Positions 52,082-61,695 of a stretch of DNA of 64,000 nucleotides are shown one piece after another. The DNA comes from Herbiconiux daphne (GTDB lineage: Bacteria > Actinomycetota > Actinomycetes > Actinomycetales > Microbacteriaceae). Location: contig NZ_JANLCJ010000002.1 in assembly GCF_024979295.1 (NCBI RefSeq), positions 1 through 64,000 of the forward strand, read 5' to 3'. Positions within the stretch are counted from its first letter, which is position 1. Every line of letters begins with the position of its first letter. The notes under the pieces are model-generated. The model had not been told where the DNA came from and searched no databases. It worked only from the letters and a program-made list of their open reading frames with translations. The position numbers were made by a program, and so were the translations under genes.

Positions 52082-53833
52082 GTGGCACAATCAACCGCGG
52101 TCAAGAAGGCGTGGAGAACGCTGATCTGGCTGGTCGTGGTCTTCGGAGTCCTGATCGGAACGATCGCGGGAGGCGTGCTCTGGAGCAACGCCACGTGGAC
52201 TCCGAAGCTCGCCCTCGACCTCGAGGGTGGAACGCAGATCATCCTGACCCCGAAGCTCGAGTCGGGCGACCAGGTCTCGCAGGAGCAGCTCGACCAGGCC
52301 GTCTCGATCATCCGTCAGCGCGTCGACGCCAGCGGTGTCTCCGAGGCGGAGGTGACGACCCAGGGCGGCACGAACGTCGTGGTCTCGATTCCCGGCTCGC
52401 CCGATGACGAGACGCTGAACCGCATCGAGTCGTCGGCGAAACTCGACTTCCGTGCCGTGCTGCTGGCCGACGTGGCGGCCACCGCCACCACCGCCAGCCC
52501 GAGCCCCACGGTCGACCCCAACCTGTCGACGACGCCGACGGCCAGCCCCACCAACGCGAGCGACCTCGCCTGGGTGACCCCGGCGCTGCAGGCCCAGTTC
52601 GACAACTTCGACTGCAACTCCGAAGCGGCGGATGACGCGGGCCAGGCTCCGGCCGACCAGCCCCTCATCACCTGCGACGACAACGGCGTGAAATACCTGC
52701 TCGGGCCGGTGGAGATCGAAGGAGCCGACATCGCCGACGCCTCGAGCGGCATCGCGACCACGCAGAACGGCTCGTCGACCGGCCAGTGGGTCGTCGACAT
52801 CTCGTTCAACGACGCCGGCACCAAGAAGTTCGCCGACGTCACCACCCGGCTCTACGGCCTCACCGGTGTGCAGAACCAGTTCGCCATCGTGCTCGACGGC
52901 CGCGTCATCACGGCGCCCACGACGGGCGGTGCGTTCACCGACGGCAAGGCCCAGATCTCGGGCTCGTTCACGCAGGAGTCGGCGAAGACGCTCGCCGACC
53001 AGCTGAAGTTCGGTGCGCTGCCGATCGGCTTCACCACCCAGTCGTCGGAGGCCATCTCGGCGACCCTCGGTTCGACCCAGCTGCTCTCGGGCCTCATCGC
53101 CGGTGCCATCGGCCTGCTGCTGGTCATCATCTACTCGCTCATCCAATACCGGGTGCTCGGCACGGTGACCATCGCCTCGCTCGTCGTGGCGGCGGCGCTC
53201 ACCTACCTTCTCGTCACCCTGATGTCGTGGCGCATCGACTTCCGTCTCTCGCTCGCGGGGGTCGCCGGTCTGATCGTGGCCATCGGCATCACGGCCGACT
53301 CGTTCATCGTCTACTTCGAGCGAATACGCGACGAGTTGCGCGACGGCAAGGTGCTCACCTCGTCGGTCCAGGCGGGCTGGAAGCGCGCGATCCGCACGAT
53401 CACCGCCTCCGACGCCGTGAACTTCCTCGCCGCAGCGGTGCTCTACGTGCTCGCGATCGGCAACGTGCGCGGGTTCGCGTTCACGCTCGGGCTCACCACG
53501 ATCGTCGACATCATCGTGGTCGTGCTGTTCACGCATCCGTTGATGACGTTGCTGGCCGAGCTGCCGTTCTTCCGCGACGGCCACAAGGCGAGCGGGCTCG
53601 ACCCGCGTGCCCTCGGAGCGGTCTACCGCGGCCGGGCCCAGTTCCGGGCTCCGGCGGCCGGTGTCACCGCGGCCAAGAGGGGCTCCTCGAGCCGCGAGGC
53701 CGTGAAGCGTCAGACCATCGCCGAGCGCAAGGCGGCCGAGCTGGCGGGCACCTCCGCCGGCATCACCGGGGGCTCGGCGGGCAAGCCGGGCACCGACTCC
53801 ACCCGCCCGACCGATGAGGGGAAGAACTCCTGA
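52082..53833 (+). CDS. secD: protein translocase subunit SecD
   Basis: 583 aa. An RND-type membrane protein that uses the proton gradient to pull preproteins across the membrane. It has an N-terminal membrane helix, a large periplasm-facing P1 domain, five C-terminal helices (from about residue 325), and the DLEGGTQI region near residue 45. A Pro/Ser/Thr/Ala-rich insert around residues 135-160 is unlike the rest. A basic tail follows the last helix. GTG start at 52082; the stop overlaps secF (TGATG). Confidence 0.93.
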   Translation: MAQSTAVKKAWRTLIWLVVVFGVLIGTIAGGVLWSNATWTPKLALDLEGGTQIILTPKLESGDQVSQEQLDQAVSIIRQRVDASGVSEAEVTTQGGTNVVVSIPGSPDDETLNRIESSAKLDFRAVLLADVAATATTASPSPTVDPNLSTTPTASPTNASDLAWVTPALQAQFDNFDCNSEAADDAGQAPADQPLITCDDNGVKYLLGPVEIEGADIADASSGIATTQNGSSTGQWVVDISFNDAGTKKFADVTTRLYGLTGVQNQFAIVLDGRVITAPTTGGAFTDGKAQISGSFTQESAKTLADQLKFGALPIGFTTQSSEAISATLGSTQLLSGLIAGAIGLLLVIIYSLIQYRVLGTVTIASLVVAAALTYLLVTLMSWRIDFRLSLAGVAGLIVAIGITADSFIVYFERIRDELRDGKVLTSSVQAGWKRAIRTITASDAVNFLAAAVLYVLAIGNVRGFAFTLGLTTIVDIIVVVLFTHPLMTLLAELPFFRDGHKASGLDPRALGAVYRGRAQFRAPAAGVTAAKRGSSSREAVKRQTIAERKAAELAGTSAGITGGSAGKPGTDSTRPTDEGKNS

Positions 53834-54834
53834 TGGCCAGCTTCTCCAAATTCGGAAACGACCTCTACTCGGGCAAGCGCTCGATCGACTTCGTGGGCCG
53901 TCGCCGGCTCTGGTATGCGATCTCGGCCGTGCTCGTGCTCATCGCCCTGGTCGGCCCGTGGCTGCGCGGCGGCTACGAGTTCGGCATCGAGTTCCGCGGC
54001 GGCTCGGAGTTCACCGTCTCGCAGGTCTCGAGCCTCGACCAGACCATCGCCACCGACACGGTCAACGAGGTCGCCCCGGGGTCGAACCCGCGGGTCAGCA
54101 CGCTTGGGCAGGACTCCGTGCGGGTGCAGACCGACGAACTCGACAAGACCCAGACGGCGAGCGTGCAAGACGCGCTCGCCACGGCCTACGACGTGCCGGT
54201 CGACGACGTCACGACGTCGTTCATCGGGGCGACCTGGGGCGCCGACATCACGACCCAGGCCATCCGCGGTCTGGTGATCTTCCTCGTGCTGGTCGCGATC
54301 TTCATGGCGATCTACTTCCGCACCTGGAAGATGGCGGCCGCCGCGCTGATCGCCCTGTTGCACGACCTCATCATCACGGCCGGGGTCTACGGCCTCACGG
54401 GTCTCGAGATCACGCCGGCGGCGGTGATCGGTCTGCTGACGATCCTCGGCTACTCGCTCTACGACACGGTCGTGGTGTTCGACAAGATCCGCGAGAACAC
54501 GTCGAACCTCGGCGAACGCGGCACGCAGACGTTCGGCGAGATGGTGAACCTCGCCATCAACCAGACGCTGGTGAGATCGATCAACACGTCGATCGTCGCG
54601 GCATTGCCCGTGGCATCCATTCTCATCATCGGGTCGTTCGTGCTGGGCGCGTCGACGCTGCGCGACATCTCGCTCGCGCTGCTGATCGGCATCATCGTGG
54701 GCACCTATTCCACGATCTTCGTGGCGGCGCCGCTGTACGTGCAGTTCCGTGAGAAGGAAGCGAAGATCGTCAAGCACGACGCGCGCGTGACGGCCGACCG
54801 CAAACGCGCCGCTCAGAGCTCGGTCTCCGCGTAG
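53833..54834 (+). CDS. secF: protein translocase subunit SecF
   Basis: 333 aa with six membrane segments and the EFRGGSEF motif near residue 50. RND family partner of SecD. Helix 4-5 region GLLTILGYSLYDTVVVFDKIREN is highly conserved. Coupled to secD by TGATG. A soluble, basic C-terminal tail follows. rel begins 84 bp downstream. Confidence 0.94.
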   Translation: MASFSKFGNDLYSGKRSIDFVGRRRLWYAISAVLVLIALVGPWLRGGYEFGIEFRGGSEFTVSQVSSLDQTIATDTVNEVAPGSNPRVSTLGQDSVRVQTDELDKTQTASVQDALATAYDVPVDDVTTSFIGATWGADITTQAIRGLVIFLVLVAIFMAIYFRTWKMAAAALIALLHDLIITAGVYGLTGLEITPAAVIGLLTILGYSLYDTVVVFDKIRENTSNLGERGTQTFGEMVNLAINQTLVRSINTSIVAALPVASILIIGSFVLGASTLRDISLALLIGIIVGTYSTIFVAAPLYVQFREKEAKIVKHDARVTADRKRAAQSSVSA

Positions 54835-54918
54835 GCCGGCGCCCTCTGCTCGCCCACAGCACAACGCCGCGTACATCTGAGCGTCTCGACTGAGGGATAA
54901 TCGAGGTGGAGGCCTGAC

Positions 54919-57174
54919 ATGACGGAAACCAGCACCACGTCGACCGCGACGCTGCGCCGTCTGGTGCCCCGCATCTTCTCGAGGGCCCAGCCGTCGGGAG
55001 CGGTCGACACGCTGATCAGAACGGTTCGGGCGAATCATCCCAAGGCCGACCTGACGATCGTCGAGCGCGCCTACACTGCGGCCGAGCGGGCGCACGACGG
55101 CCAGAAGCGCCGCAGCGGCGAGCCCTACATCACGCATCCGGTCGCCGTCGCCCAGATTCTCGCCGAACTCGGCCTGGGGTCGAAGGCCGTGGCGGCCGCC
55201 CTGCTGCACGACACCGTCGAAGACACCGAGTACTCGCTCGACATGGTGCGCCACGACTTCGGCGACGAGGTGGCGATGCTCGTCGACGGCGTGACGAAGC
55301 TCGACAAGGTCAAATACGGCGACAGTGCGCAGGCCGAGACCGTTCGCAAGATGATCGTGGCGATGTCGCGCGACATCCGGGTGCTCATCATCAAGCTCTG
55401 CGACCGGCTGCACAATGCCCGCACCTGGGGCTTCGTGCCCACCGAGTCGGCGCAGCGCAAGGCGAAAGAAACGCTCGAGATCTATGCGCCGCTCGCGCAC
55501 CGGCTGGGCATCCAGTCGATCAAGTGGGAGCTCGAAGACCTTTCGTTCGCGGTGCTCTACCCGAAGCTCTACGTTGAGATCGAGAACCTCGTGCGTCAGC
55601 GCACCCCGCAGCGCGAGGAATACGTGCAGCAGGTCATCGACGCGGTCGGTGAAGATCTCAAGGCAAACAAGATCCGGGGCAAGGTCGCGGGGCGGCCCAA
55701 GCAGTACTACTCGATCTATCAGAAGATGATCGTGCGCGGGCGCGAGTTCGACGAGATCTACGACCTGGTCGGCATCCGGGTGCTCGTGAACACGGTGCGC
55801 GACTGCTACGCGGTGCTCGGGTCGATCCATGCCCGCTGGAATCCGATTCCCGGGCGTTTCAAGGACTACATCGCCACGCCGAAGTTCAACCTCTACCAGT
55901 CGCTGCACACCACGGTCATCGGGCCGGGCGGGCGGCCGGTCGAGATCCAGATCCGCACCAACGAGATGCACCAACGCGCCGAATACGGCGTGGCGGCGCA
56001 CTGGAAATACAAGGAGCGGGTGAACGGCGGCAAGTCGCAGGCGGCCACGAGCACCGCGCCCGACGCCGACATGGCGTGGCTGGCGCGCATCTCCGACTGG
56101 CAGGCCGAGACGGTCGACCCGGGGGAGTTCCTCGATTCGCTGCGCTTCGAGATCGGCGCCAAAGAGGTCTACGTCTTCACGCCGAAGGGCAAGGTGGTCG
56201 GTCTGCCGGCCGGCGCGACCCCGGTCGACTTCGCCTACGCGGTGCACACCGAGGTGGGTCACCGCACGATGGGAGCGAAGGTCAACGGCCGCCTGGTGCC
56301 GCTCGACTCCACCCTGGGCTCCGGCGACGTGGTCGAGGTGTTCACGTCGAAGAACCCCGACTCCGGTCCGTCGCAGGACTGGCTCAGCTTCGTGCAAAGC
56401 CCCCGCGCGCGCAACAAGATCCGCCAGTGGTTCACCAAGGAGCGCCGCGACGAGGCCATCGAGCAGGGCCGCGACGCGATCGCGCGCGCCATGCGCAAGC
56501 AGAACCTGCCGCTGCAGAAGCTGATGAGCCAGGACTCGATCGCCGAAGTCGCCTCGCAGATGCACTACGACAACGTGTCGGGCCTCTATGCCGCGATCGG
56601 CGAGGGTCACATCTCGACCCAGTCGGTCATCGAGAAGGTCATCGCCTCGCTGCAGACCGAGGTCGAGAGCGAAGACAGCGATCTCGACGTCTTCGTCGGC
56701 AACCGTCCGCGGGTCACCCACAGCGACTCCGGCGTGCTGGTGCGCGGCGCGCCCGACATCCTGGTGAAGCTCGCGAAGTGCTGCACCCCGGTTCCGGGCG
56801 ATGACATCGTCGGCTTCGTGACGCGCGGGTCGGGTGTGTCGGTGCACCAGGCCGACTGCCACAACGTGGCCTCGCTGCTCAACGAGCCCGAGCGCATGAT
56901 CGACGTCGAATGGGCGCCGTCGTCGAAGAGCGTCTTCCTGGTGCAGATCCAGGTCGAGGCCCTCGACCGATCGGGGCTGCTGTCGGATGTCACGCGGGTG
57001 CTCTCGGAGCACCACGTCAACATCCTCTCCGCCTCGGTGAACACCTCAAGCGACCGGCTGGCCCTCAGCCGCTTCGTGTTCGAGATGGGTGACACCACCC
57101 ACCTCGACCGCGTGCTCAACGCGGTGCGCCGCATCGACGCGGTTTACGACGTCTACCGCGTCACGGGCGGCTGA
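54919..57174 (+). CDS. rel: bifunctional (p)ppGpp synthetase/hydrolase
   Basis: 751 aa. Makes and degrades the stringent response alarmone. An HD hydrolase domain has H97/D98 in LLHDTVED and is intact. A synthetase domain (about 230-370) has GRPKQYYSIYQKM and KDYIATPKFNLYQSLHT. A TGS domain has VFTPKGKVVGLPAGATPVDFAY-like residues near 415. A zinc-finger-like region has KCCTPVPGDDIVGF, and a C-terminal ACT domain spans about 672-751. Both catalytic sites look complete, so it is a Rel-type enzyme. Its 3' end overlaps the next gene, on the opposite strand, by 14 bp. Confidence 0.95.
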   Translation: MTETSTTSTATLRRLVPRIFSRAQPSGAVDTLIRTVRANHPKADLTIVERAYTAAERAHDGQKRRSGEPYITHPVAVAQILAELGLGSKAVAAALLHDTVEDTEYSLDMVRHDFGDEVAMLVDGVTKLDKVKYGDSAQAETVRKMIVAMSRDIRVLIIKLCDRLHNARTWGFVPTESAQRKAKETLEIYAPLAHRLGIQSIKWELEDLSFAVLYPKLYVEIENLVRQRTPQREEYVQQVIDAVGEDLKANKIRGKVAGRPKQYYSIYQKMIVRGREFDEIYDLVGIRVLVNTVRDCYAVLGSIHARWNPIPGRFKDYIATPKFNLYQSLHTTVIGPGGRPVEIQIRTNEMHQRAEYGVAAHWKYKERVNGGKSQAATSTAPDADMAWLARISDWQAETVDPGEFLDSLRFEIGAKEVYVFTPKGKVVGLPAGATPVDFAYAVHTEVGHRTMGAKVNGRLVPLDSTLGSGDVVEVFTSKNPDSGPSQDWLSFVQSPRARNKIRQWFTKERRDEAIEQGRDAIARAMRKQNLPLQKLMSQDSIAEVASQMHYDNVSGLYAAIGEGHISTQSVIEKVIASLQTEVESEDSDLDVFVGNRPRVTHSDSGVLVRGAPDILVKLAKCCTPVPGDDIVGFVTRGSGVSVHQADCHNVASLLNEPERMIDVEWAPSSKSVFLVQIQVEALDRSGLLSDVTRVLSEHHVNILSASVNTSSDRLALSRFVFEMGDTTHLDRVLNAVRRIDAVYDVYRVTGG

Positions 57175-57745
57175 TCGGGCCGCACACGCCGCCCGCGAAG
57201 GCGGGCAGAGTGGCGAGGCGGTCGAGGGCACGGAGTTTGTGCGGTAGGTGGGGCACCCGGCTGAGGGCGCGGGCGACGTCGGGCGGAGTCGCGCGGGCGG
57301 CGAGCAGCAGGGTGGTCACCGTGGTGGCGGTGGTGCGGTCGAAGGTGTGCTCCCAGCGCAGCAGGTCGATAGCGGTGCGAAACGGATGCGTCGTGAGAAG
57401 CGTGCCGGCGCGGGTGATCTCGCGTTCGGCGAGCACGACCTGGCGCACGACCCGGTCAGTCGACGGATGCGCCCGCACCCGGTGATCGGATCGCACGCAG
57501 AGCTGCACCGGGCGCCGGAAGAGGGGAGTCGCCCCATGGAGCCAGGCGGCCGTCATCCGCTCGACGACGAGCCCGTCGGGAACCATCGGGGCGAGTGCCG
57601 CCGCCCTGAGGTCGAGGCAGGGACGCACGTCGACCGAGCAGTAGCCGCCGGCAAGCTCACGCAGGTCGCCGTCGAGCCGCGCCGCGGTCAGTTCGCCGAG
57701 CGGAAGATGCCGCTCGTCCAGCAGCAGGGGGAGCGACGGAGCCAT
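57161..57745 (-). CDS. AbiEi-like protein without partner
   Basis: 194 aa. The pattern, with an N-terminal leucine-rich segment, RMTAAWLHGATPL, LCVRSDHRVRAH and LLTTHPFRTAIDLLRWE, is the one annotated as type IV AbiEi-family antitoxin or 'hypothetical' in Microbacteriaceae. No toxin gene is adjacent, so a toxin-antitoxin role is unsupported. It is convergent with rel and overlaps its last 14 bp. Confidence 0.65.
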   Translation of the reverse strand: MAPSLPLLLDERHLPLGELTAARLDGDLRELAGGYCSVDVRPCLDLRAAALAPMVPDGLVVERMTAAWLHGATPLFRRPVQLCVRSDHRVRAHPSTDRVVRQVVLAEREITRAGTLLTTHPFRTAIDLLRWEHTFDRTTATTVTTLLLAARATPPDVARALSRVPHLPHKLRALDRLATLPAFAGGVCGPISRP

Positions 57746-57827
57746 ACGCCGATGCTCTCAGGCCGGCATCCGCCCCGCACCACCCGCGGCAGATCTGTGG
57801 AAACCCCCCGCTGCTGATCCGCGCCGC

Positions 57828-59054
57828 TCAGCCGAGGGCGTCGAGCCAGACCTTGCGGGCGTCGAGGGCTTCCTGGAGCTCGGCCACCTTCTTGGTGTCG
57901 CCGGCGGCCTTGGCCTGGTCGATCTCGGCCTGCAGCTTGTCGATGGCGCCGGTGAGCTGCGAGGCGAGACCCTCGGAGCGCGCCTTCTTCTCGGGGTTGT
58001 TGCGCGCCCAGTAGTCTTCGTCGAGCTTGCGCACGGCGGCCTCGACCTTGCGCAGTCGCTCCTCGACCGTCTTGACCTGGTCGCGGGGCACCTTGCCGAT
58101 CTCGTCCCACCGCTTCTGGATCGAGATGAGCGCCTCGCGGGCCCTCGTGCGGTCGGTCTCTTTGAGCAGAGGCTCGGCCTCGTCGAGCAGTGCGAGCTTC
58201 TGCTCGAGGTTGCCGGTGAACTCCTGCTCGTCGCGGGCGACGACCTCGCTGCGCGCGGAGTAGAGCACGTCGCCGGCGGCCTTGAACTTGTCCCACAGGG
58301 CGTCGTCGTACTTCTTGCCGGCCCGACCGGTGGCCTTCCACTGCGCCAGCAGATCGCGATAGGCCGGAATGCCGTCGACTCCGCGGTCGGCGAGGGCCTC
58401 GGCCTGGTCGACGAGCTCCTGCTTGCGGTTGCGGGCGTCGCGGTGCACCTGGTCGAGCTCGGAGAAGAACGCCTTGCGCTGTGACTCGAGCGACGTGCGC
58501 GCCTCGCGGAACCGCTTCCAGAGGTCTTGCGCCTCGGAGCGGGGGAGCCGGGGACCCTCGTGCTGGTGCTTCTGCCAGCGCGCGAACAACTCGTCGATCT
58601 TCGCCGTGACCGACTTCCACTGCGCCTTCGCGGGGTCGGCAGCGGCGAGGGTCTCGATCGCGACCACGATCGCCTCGCGGTCGCGGGTGGCTTGGGCCAC
58701 TTCGGCCTGGGCCTCGGCGGACTGCTTCTCGGTGATCTCGGAGACCGTTGCGGCGAGAGCCTCGAGCCGGGTGTGCAGCGACGCGAGGTCGCCGACGGCG
58801 TTGGCCGACTGCACCGAGGCCACGAGCGACGTGACGGCCTTGCTGATGTCACCCGCGGGGGCACCGCGCTTGGCACGCTGCTCGAGCAGGGTCACCTGCC
58901 CGGCGAGGTCGGTGTACTTGCGCTCGAAGTAGGCCAGGGCCTCTTCTTTGCTGCCGTCGGGATATTGGCCGACCAGGCGCTCACCGTCTGCTTCGCGAAC
59001 GTAGACGCTGCCGTCGTCGTCCACTCGCCCCCACGGCTGTTGATCACTAGTCAC
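57828..59054 (-). CDS. DUF349 domain-containing protein
   Basis: 408 aa, mostly helical, charged and with no membrane segment. Several DUF349 repeats are visible (LWKRFREARTSLESQRKAF; LWDKFKAAGDVLYSARSE; and others), spaced about 70 residues. It starts WGRVDDDGSVYVREADGERLVGQYPDG, a form found in actinobacterial members. Long coiled coils are likely. Function unknown. GTG 59054 has CAGGATGG upstream. Confidence 0.88.
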   Translation of the reverse strand: MTSDQQPWGRVDDDGSVYVREADGERLVGQYPDGSKEEALAYFERKYTDLAGQVTLLEQRAKRGAPAGDISKAVTSLVASVQSANAVGDLASLHTRLEALAATVSEITEKQSAEAQAEVAQATRDREAIVVAIETLAAADPAKAQWKSVTAKIDELFARWQKHQHEGPRLPRSEAQDLWKRFREARTSLESQRKAFFSELDQVHRDARNRKQELVDQAEALADRGVDGIPAYRDLLAQWKATGRAGKKYDDALWDKFKAAGDVLYSARSEVVARDEQEFTGNLEQKLALLDEAEPLLKETDRTRAREALISIQKRWDEIGKVPRDQVKTVEERLRKVEAAVRKLDEDYWARNNPEKKARSEGLASQLTGAIDKLQAEIDQAKAAGDTKKVAELQEALDARKVWLDALG

Positions 59055-59135
59055 GGAACCATCCTGTCGACGATGTCTGGAAGTACGGCCACCAGCCTAT
59101 TGCACCAGGCGCGGTGGGTCATTGACGATCTGTCA

Positions 59136-59170
59136 CCGCACGGTGGGCGCCGCACGGTGGGCACCGCACG
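59136..59170. repeat. short 14-bp tandem repeat
   Basis: CCGCACGGTGGGCG, CCGCACGGTGGGCA and a partial third copy CCGCACG lie head to tail in the 160-bp gap between the DUF349 gene and the cyclophilin gene. No other feature is seen in this gap. Confidence 0.7.
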
Positions 59171-59214
59171 TGAGAACTGCACGGCGGCTGCTGCTCGGGG
59201 TCAGTACACGGGGG

Positions 59215-60021
59215 TCACTGCACCGTCACGCCGCTGATGACCGCGGGCGCCGCCGGCTTGCCATCCGTCGACCCGTCGGCCGTGCCCGGCGCGATGACCG
59301 TGCTCTGCAACGCGTCGAGGCCACTGGTGACCGTGCCGAGCACCGTGTAGCCGCCGGCCGAGTCGGTGGGGAGCGTGGTGTCCTGGTAGACGATGAAGAA
59401 CTGGCTGCCCATGCTGTAGCCGTTGTCGCCCTGCCGCGCCATGGCGATCGTGCCAGCGGGGTAGACGTTGTCGGCGGGGGCGTTCTCGACCGGGCCGTAG
59501 CTGTAGCCGGGTCCGCCGGTGCCGGTGCCGGTGGGGTCACCGCACTGCAGCACGAACAGGCCGCTGGTGGTGAGGCGGTGGCAGGCGGTGCCGTCGAAGT
59601 AGCCCTGCTGCGCCTGGGTGACGAACGCCGAGACGGCTTGCGGGGCGGCTGCACCGTCGAGCTGGATGCCGAGCGGCACACCGTCGATCGTGAGCGTGCC
59701 CGTCCAGTCGCGACCCTCGGCGATGGTCGACGCCGGCACGTCGCCGGTGTTCTGGCCGGCGGCCGAGTCGTCGGCGGGCGCGGTGGCCGAGGGACTGGGC
59801 GTCGGCGAGGGGGAGGCCACCGGCGACCCTGGTCCGCCGTTGAAGTAGAAGAGCTGAGCGGCCGTGACGCCGGCCAGGAGCACCACGACGACCACGGCGG
59901 CGATCACGTTGTCGCGAACCCGGCGGCCCGTGCGCTCCGAGTACGCCTTCTGGCGGGCCTGGTAGTCGCGCAAACGGTTGCGTGCCTCACGAGCAGCGCG
60001 CTCCTGATTGCTGGGTGCCAC
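59215..60021 (-). CDS. membrane-anchored cyclophilin-type peptidyl-prolyl isomerase
   Basis: 268 aa. A basic N-terminus is followed by one membrane segment (about residues 39-59), a Pro/Ser/Thr-rich linker and a cyclophilin domain (about 100-262) with [17 protein letters not shown] and [14 protein letters not shown]. The catalytic Arg of canonical cyclophilins (FHR) is replaced by CHR, retaining the Arg. It likely folds exported proteins outside the membrane. GTG 60021 has GGAGGACCC before it. Confidence 0.88.
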   Translation of the reverse strand: MAPSNQERAAREARNRLRDYQARQKAYSERTGRRVRDNVIAAVVVVVLLAGVTAAQLFYFNGGPGSPVASPSPTPSPSATAPADDSAAGQNTGDVPASTIAEGRDWTGTLTIDGVPLGIQLDGAAAPQAVSAFVTQAQQGYFDGTACHRLTTSGLFVLQCGDPTGTGTGGPGYSYGPVENAPADNVYPAGTIAMARQGDNGYSMGSQFFIVYQDTTLPTDSAGGYTVLGTVTSGLDALQSTVIAPGTADGSTDGKPAAPAVISGVTVQ

Positions 60022-60082
60022 GGGTCCTCCATGTGTCTGCTTGCCGAAGGGCGCTGTCGGCCCATCACAGTACCCTAGACGT

Positions 60083-61489
60083 ATGGCCTATCAGCAACCG
60101 GGACTCCACTCCGGGGCAGTCCCTCTTGCCGTGCGCATGCGCCCTCGCAGCCTCGACGAGGTGGCCGGGCAGAAACACCTCCTGCGGCCCGGCTCGCCGC
60201 TGGTGAACCTCGCCTCCGACACCGGGGGCACCACGGGTTCGGTGTCGGTCATCCTCTGGGGGCCGCCCGGCACGGGCAAGACCACGCTCGCCCAGGCCAT
60301 CGCCCACTCCTCGGGGCGCAAGTTCGTCGAGCTCTCGGCGGTCACTGCCGGCGTCAAAGACGTGCGGCAGGTGATGGATGACGCCTTCCGCAACCGCGAT
60401 CTCTACGGCCTGTCGACCGTGCTCTTCCTCGACGAGATCCACCGGTTCACCAAGGCCCAGCAAGACGCGCTGCTGCCGGGGGTCGAGAACGGCTGGGTCA
60501 TCCTGGTCGCCGCCACCACCGAGAACCCCTCGTTCTCGGTGATCTCGCCCCTGCTCTCGCGTTCGCTGCTGCTCACCCTCGAGCAGCTGACCGACGACGA
60601 CCTCGGCGTGCTGATCGACCGCGCGGTCACCGACCCGCGGGGTCTCGCCGGCACCGTCACGCTCGACGACGAGGCGCGGGCGGCCATCATCCGCATGTCG
60701 TCGGGCGACGCCCGGCGCGCCCTCACCGCCCTCGAGGCCTCGGCCGGAACGGTGCTCGCGAGCCGGCCGACACACGGCGAGGCAGACGACGACGATGACG
60801 ATGATGACGACGATCTCGACGACGATGACGGCGTCGAGCCCGCCGTGCCGGTCATCACCCCCGAGGTGCTCGAGCAGTCGGTCGACCGCGCCCTGCTGCG
60901 CTACGACCGCAACGGCGACGAGCACTACGACGTCATCAGCGCGTTCATCAAGTCGGTGCGCGGCTCCGACGTCGACGCGTCGCTGCACTACCTCGCCCGC
61001 ATGTTCGAGGCCGGCGAAGACCCGCGCTTCATCGCGCGCCGGGTGATCATCCTCGCCGCCGAAGACATCGGCATCGCCGACCCGCAGGCCCTGCCCATCG
61101 CGGTGGCGGCTGCCGAGGCCGTGCAGATGATCGGGATGCCGGAGGGCCGTCTGCCCCTGGCCGAAGCCGTCGTCTACCTGGCCACCGCCCCGAAGTCGAA
61201 CGCCGCCTACATGGGCATCAACGCCGCCATCGCCGATGTGAAGGCGGGCAACTTCGGGCGTGTGCCGAAGCACCTGCGCGACGCCCACTACGCCGGCGCC
61301 AAGCGCCTCGGCCACGGCAAGGGCTACAAATACCCGCACGACGACGACCTCGGCGTGGTGCGGCAGCAGTACCTGCCCGACGAACTGGCCGGAAAGGTCT
61401 ACTACGACCCCACCGACCACGGCCATGAACGCGAGGTGTCGGCGCGGCTGGCGAAGCTGCGCGACATCACGCGGGGGCCGCAGAAATAG
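60083..61489 (+). CDS. rarA: replication-associated recombination protein A (MgsA family ATPase)
   Basis: 468 aa. AAA+ ATPase acting at stalled replication forks. Walker [12 protein letters not shown] is at residues 60-70, Walker [11 protein letters not shown] near 115-124, sensor AATTENPSF near 140. The C-terminal part has [13 protein letters not shown] and the tetramerisation domain. A run of 10 Asp, one Leu and 4 Asp at residues 235-249 (60785-60829) interrupts the protein between the ATPase and C-terminal domains. ATG 60083 is preceded by TACCCT at 60071-60076 with 6 nt between, so the transcript is probably leaderless. Confidence 0.93.
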   Translation: MAYQQPGLHSGAVPLAVRMRPRSLDEVAGQKHLLRPGSPLVNLASDTGGTTGSVSVILWGPPGTGKTTLAQAIAHSSGRKFVELSAVTAGVKDVRQVMDDAFRNRDLYGLSTVLFLDEIHRFTKAQQDALLPGVENGWVILVAATTENPSFSVISPLLSRSLLLTLEQLTDDDLGVLIDRAVTDPRGLAGTVTLDDEARAAIIRMSSGDARRALTALEASAGTVLASRPTHGEADDDDDDDDDDLDDDDGVEPAVPVITPEVLEQSVDRALLRYDRNGDEHYDVISAFIKSVRGSDVDASLHYLARMFEAGEDPRFIARRVIILAAEDIGIADPQALPIAVAAAEAVQMIGMPEGRLPLAEAVVYLATAPKSNAAYMGINAAIADVKAGNFGRVPKHLRDAHYAGAKRLGHGKGYKYPHDDDLGVVRQQYLPDELAGKVYYDPTDHGHEREVSARLAKLRDITRGPQK

Positions 61490-61513
61490 GCGGATCCGCG
61501 GCATCCGCTGTGC

Positions 61514-61695
61514 TAGTCTTGTCGGTGCCTAATCAGCGTCATTTCGGAGCGGCTGCCGATCGATGCTCGATGACGGGATCGTGTCCTTTAGCCGGACCGC
61601 CTGGCACACACCCCTCTTACTTGCGACTTCGGTGAAGTCGACGCGCACTGCTGTGCGCAATCCCATCTTGTAAGAATTTCTACGAAAGGACGTAA
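61514..61695 (+). promoter_or_regulatory. promoter and structured leader of rpsD
   Basis: TAGTCT at 61514-61519 is a probable -10, which would leave a 5' untranslated region of about 170 nt. Two tandem perfect hairpins lie near its end: CGACTTC/GAAGTCG (61624-61640) and GCGCAC/GTGCGC (61643-61658). They sit about 40 nt before the AAAGGA Shine-Dalgarno. S4 represses its own synthesis in other bacteria by binding its leader, so autoregulation is plausible here. Confidence 0.5.

Noticed and set aside
53710..57015. 1101-codon minus-strand frame antisense to secF and rel
   Set aside because: Mirror frame of two well-recognised genes; composition is typical of antisense translation at high GC.
57161..57745. 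Type IV toxin-antitoxin system at the AbiEi-like gene
   Set aside because: No AbiEii-like toxin is next to it: the neighbours are rel and the DUF349 gene. Solitary AbiEi-like proteins are common in this family.
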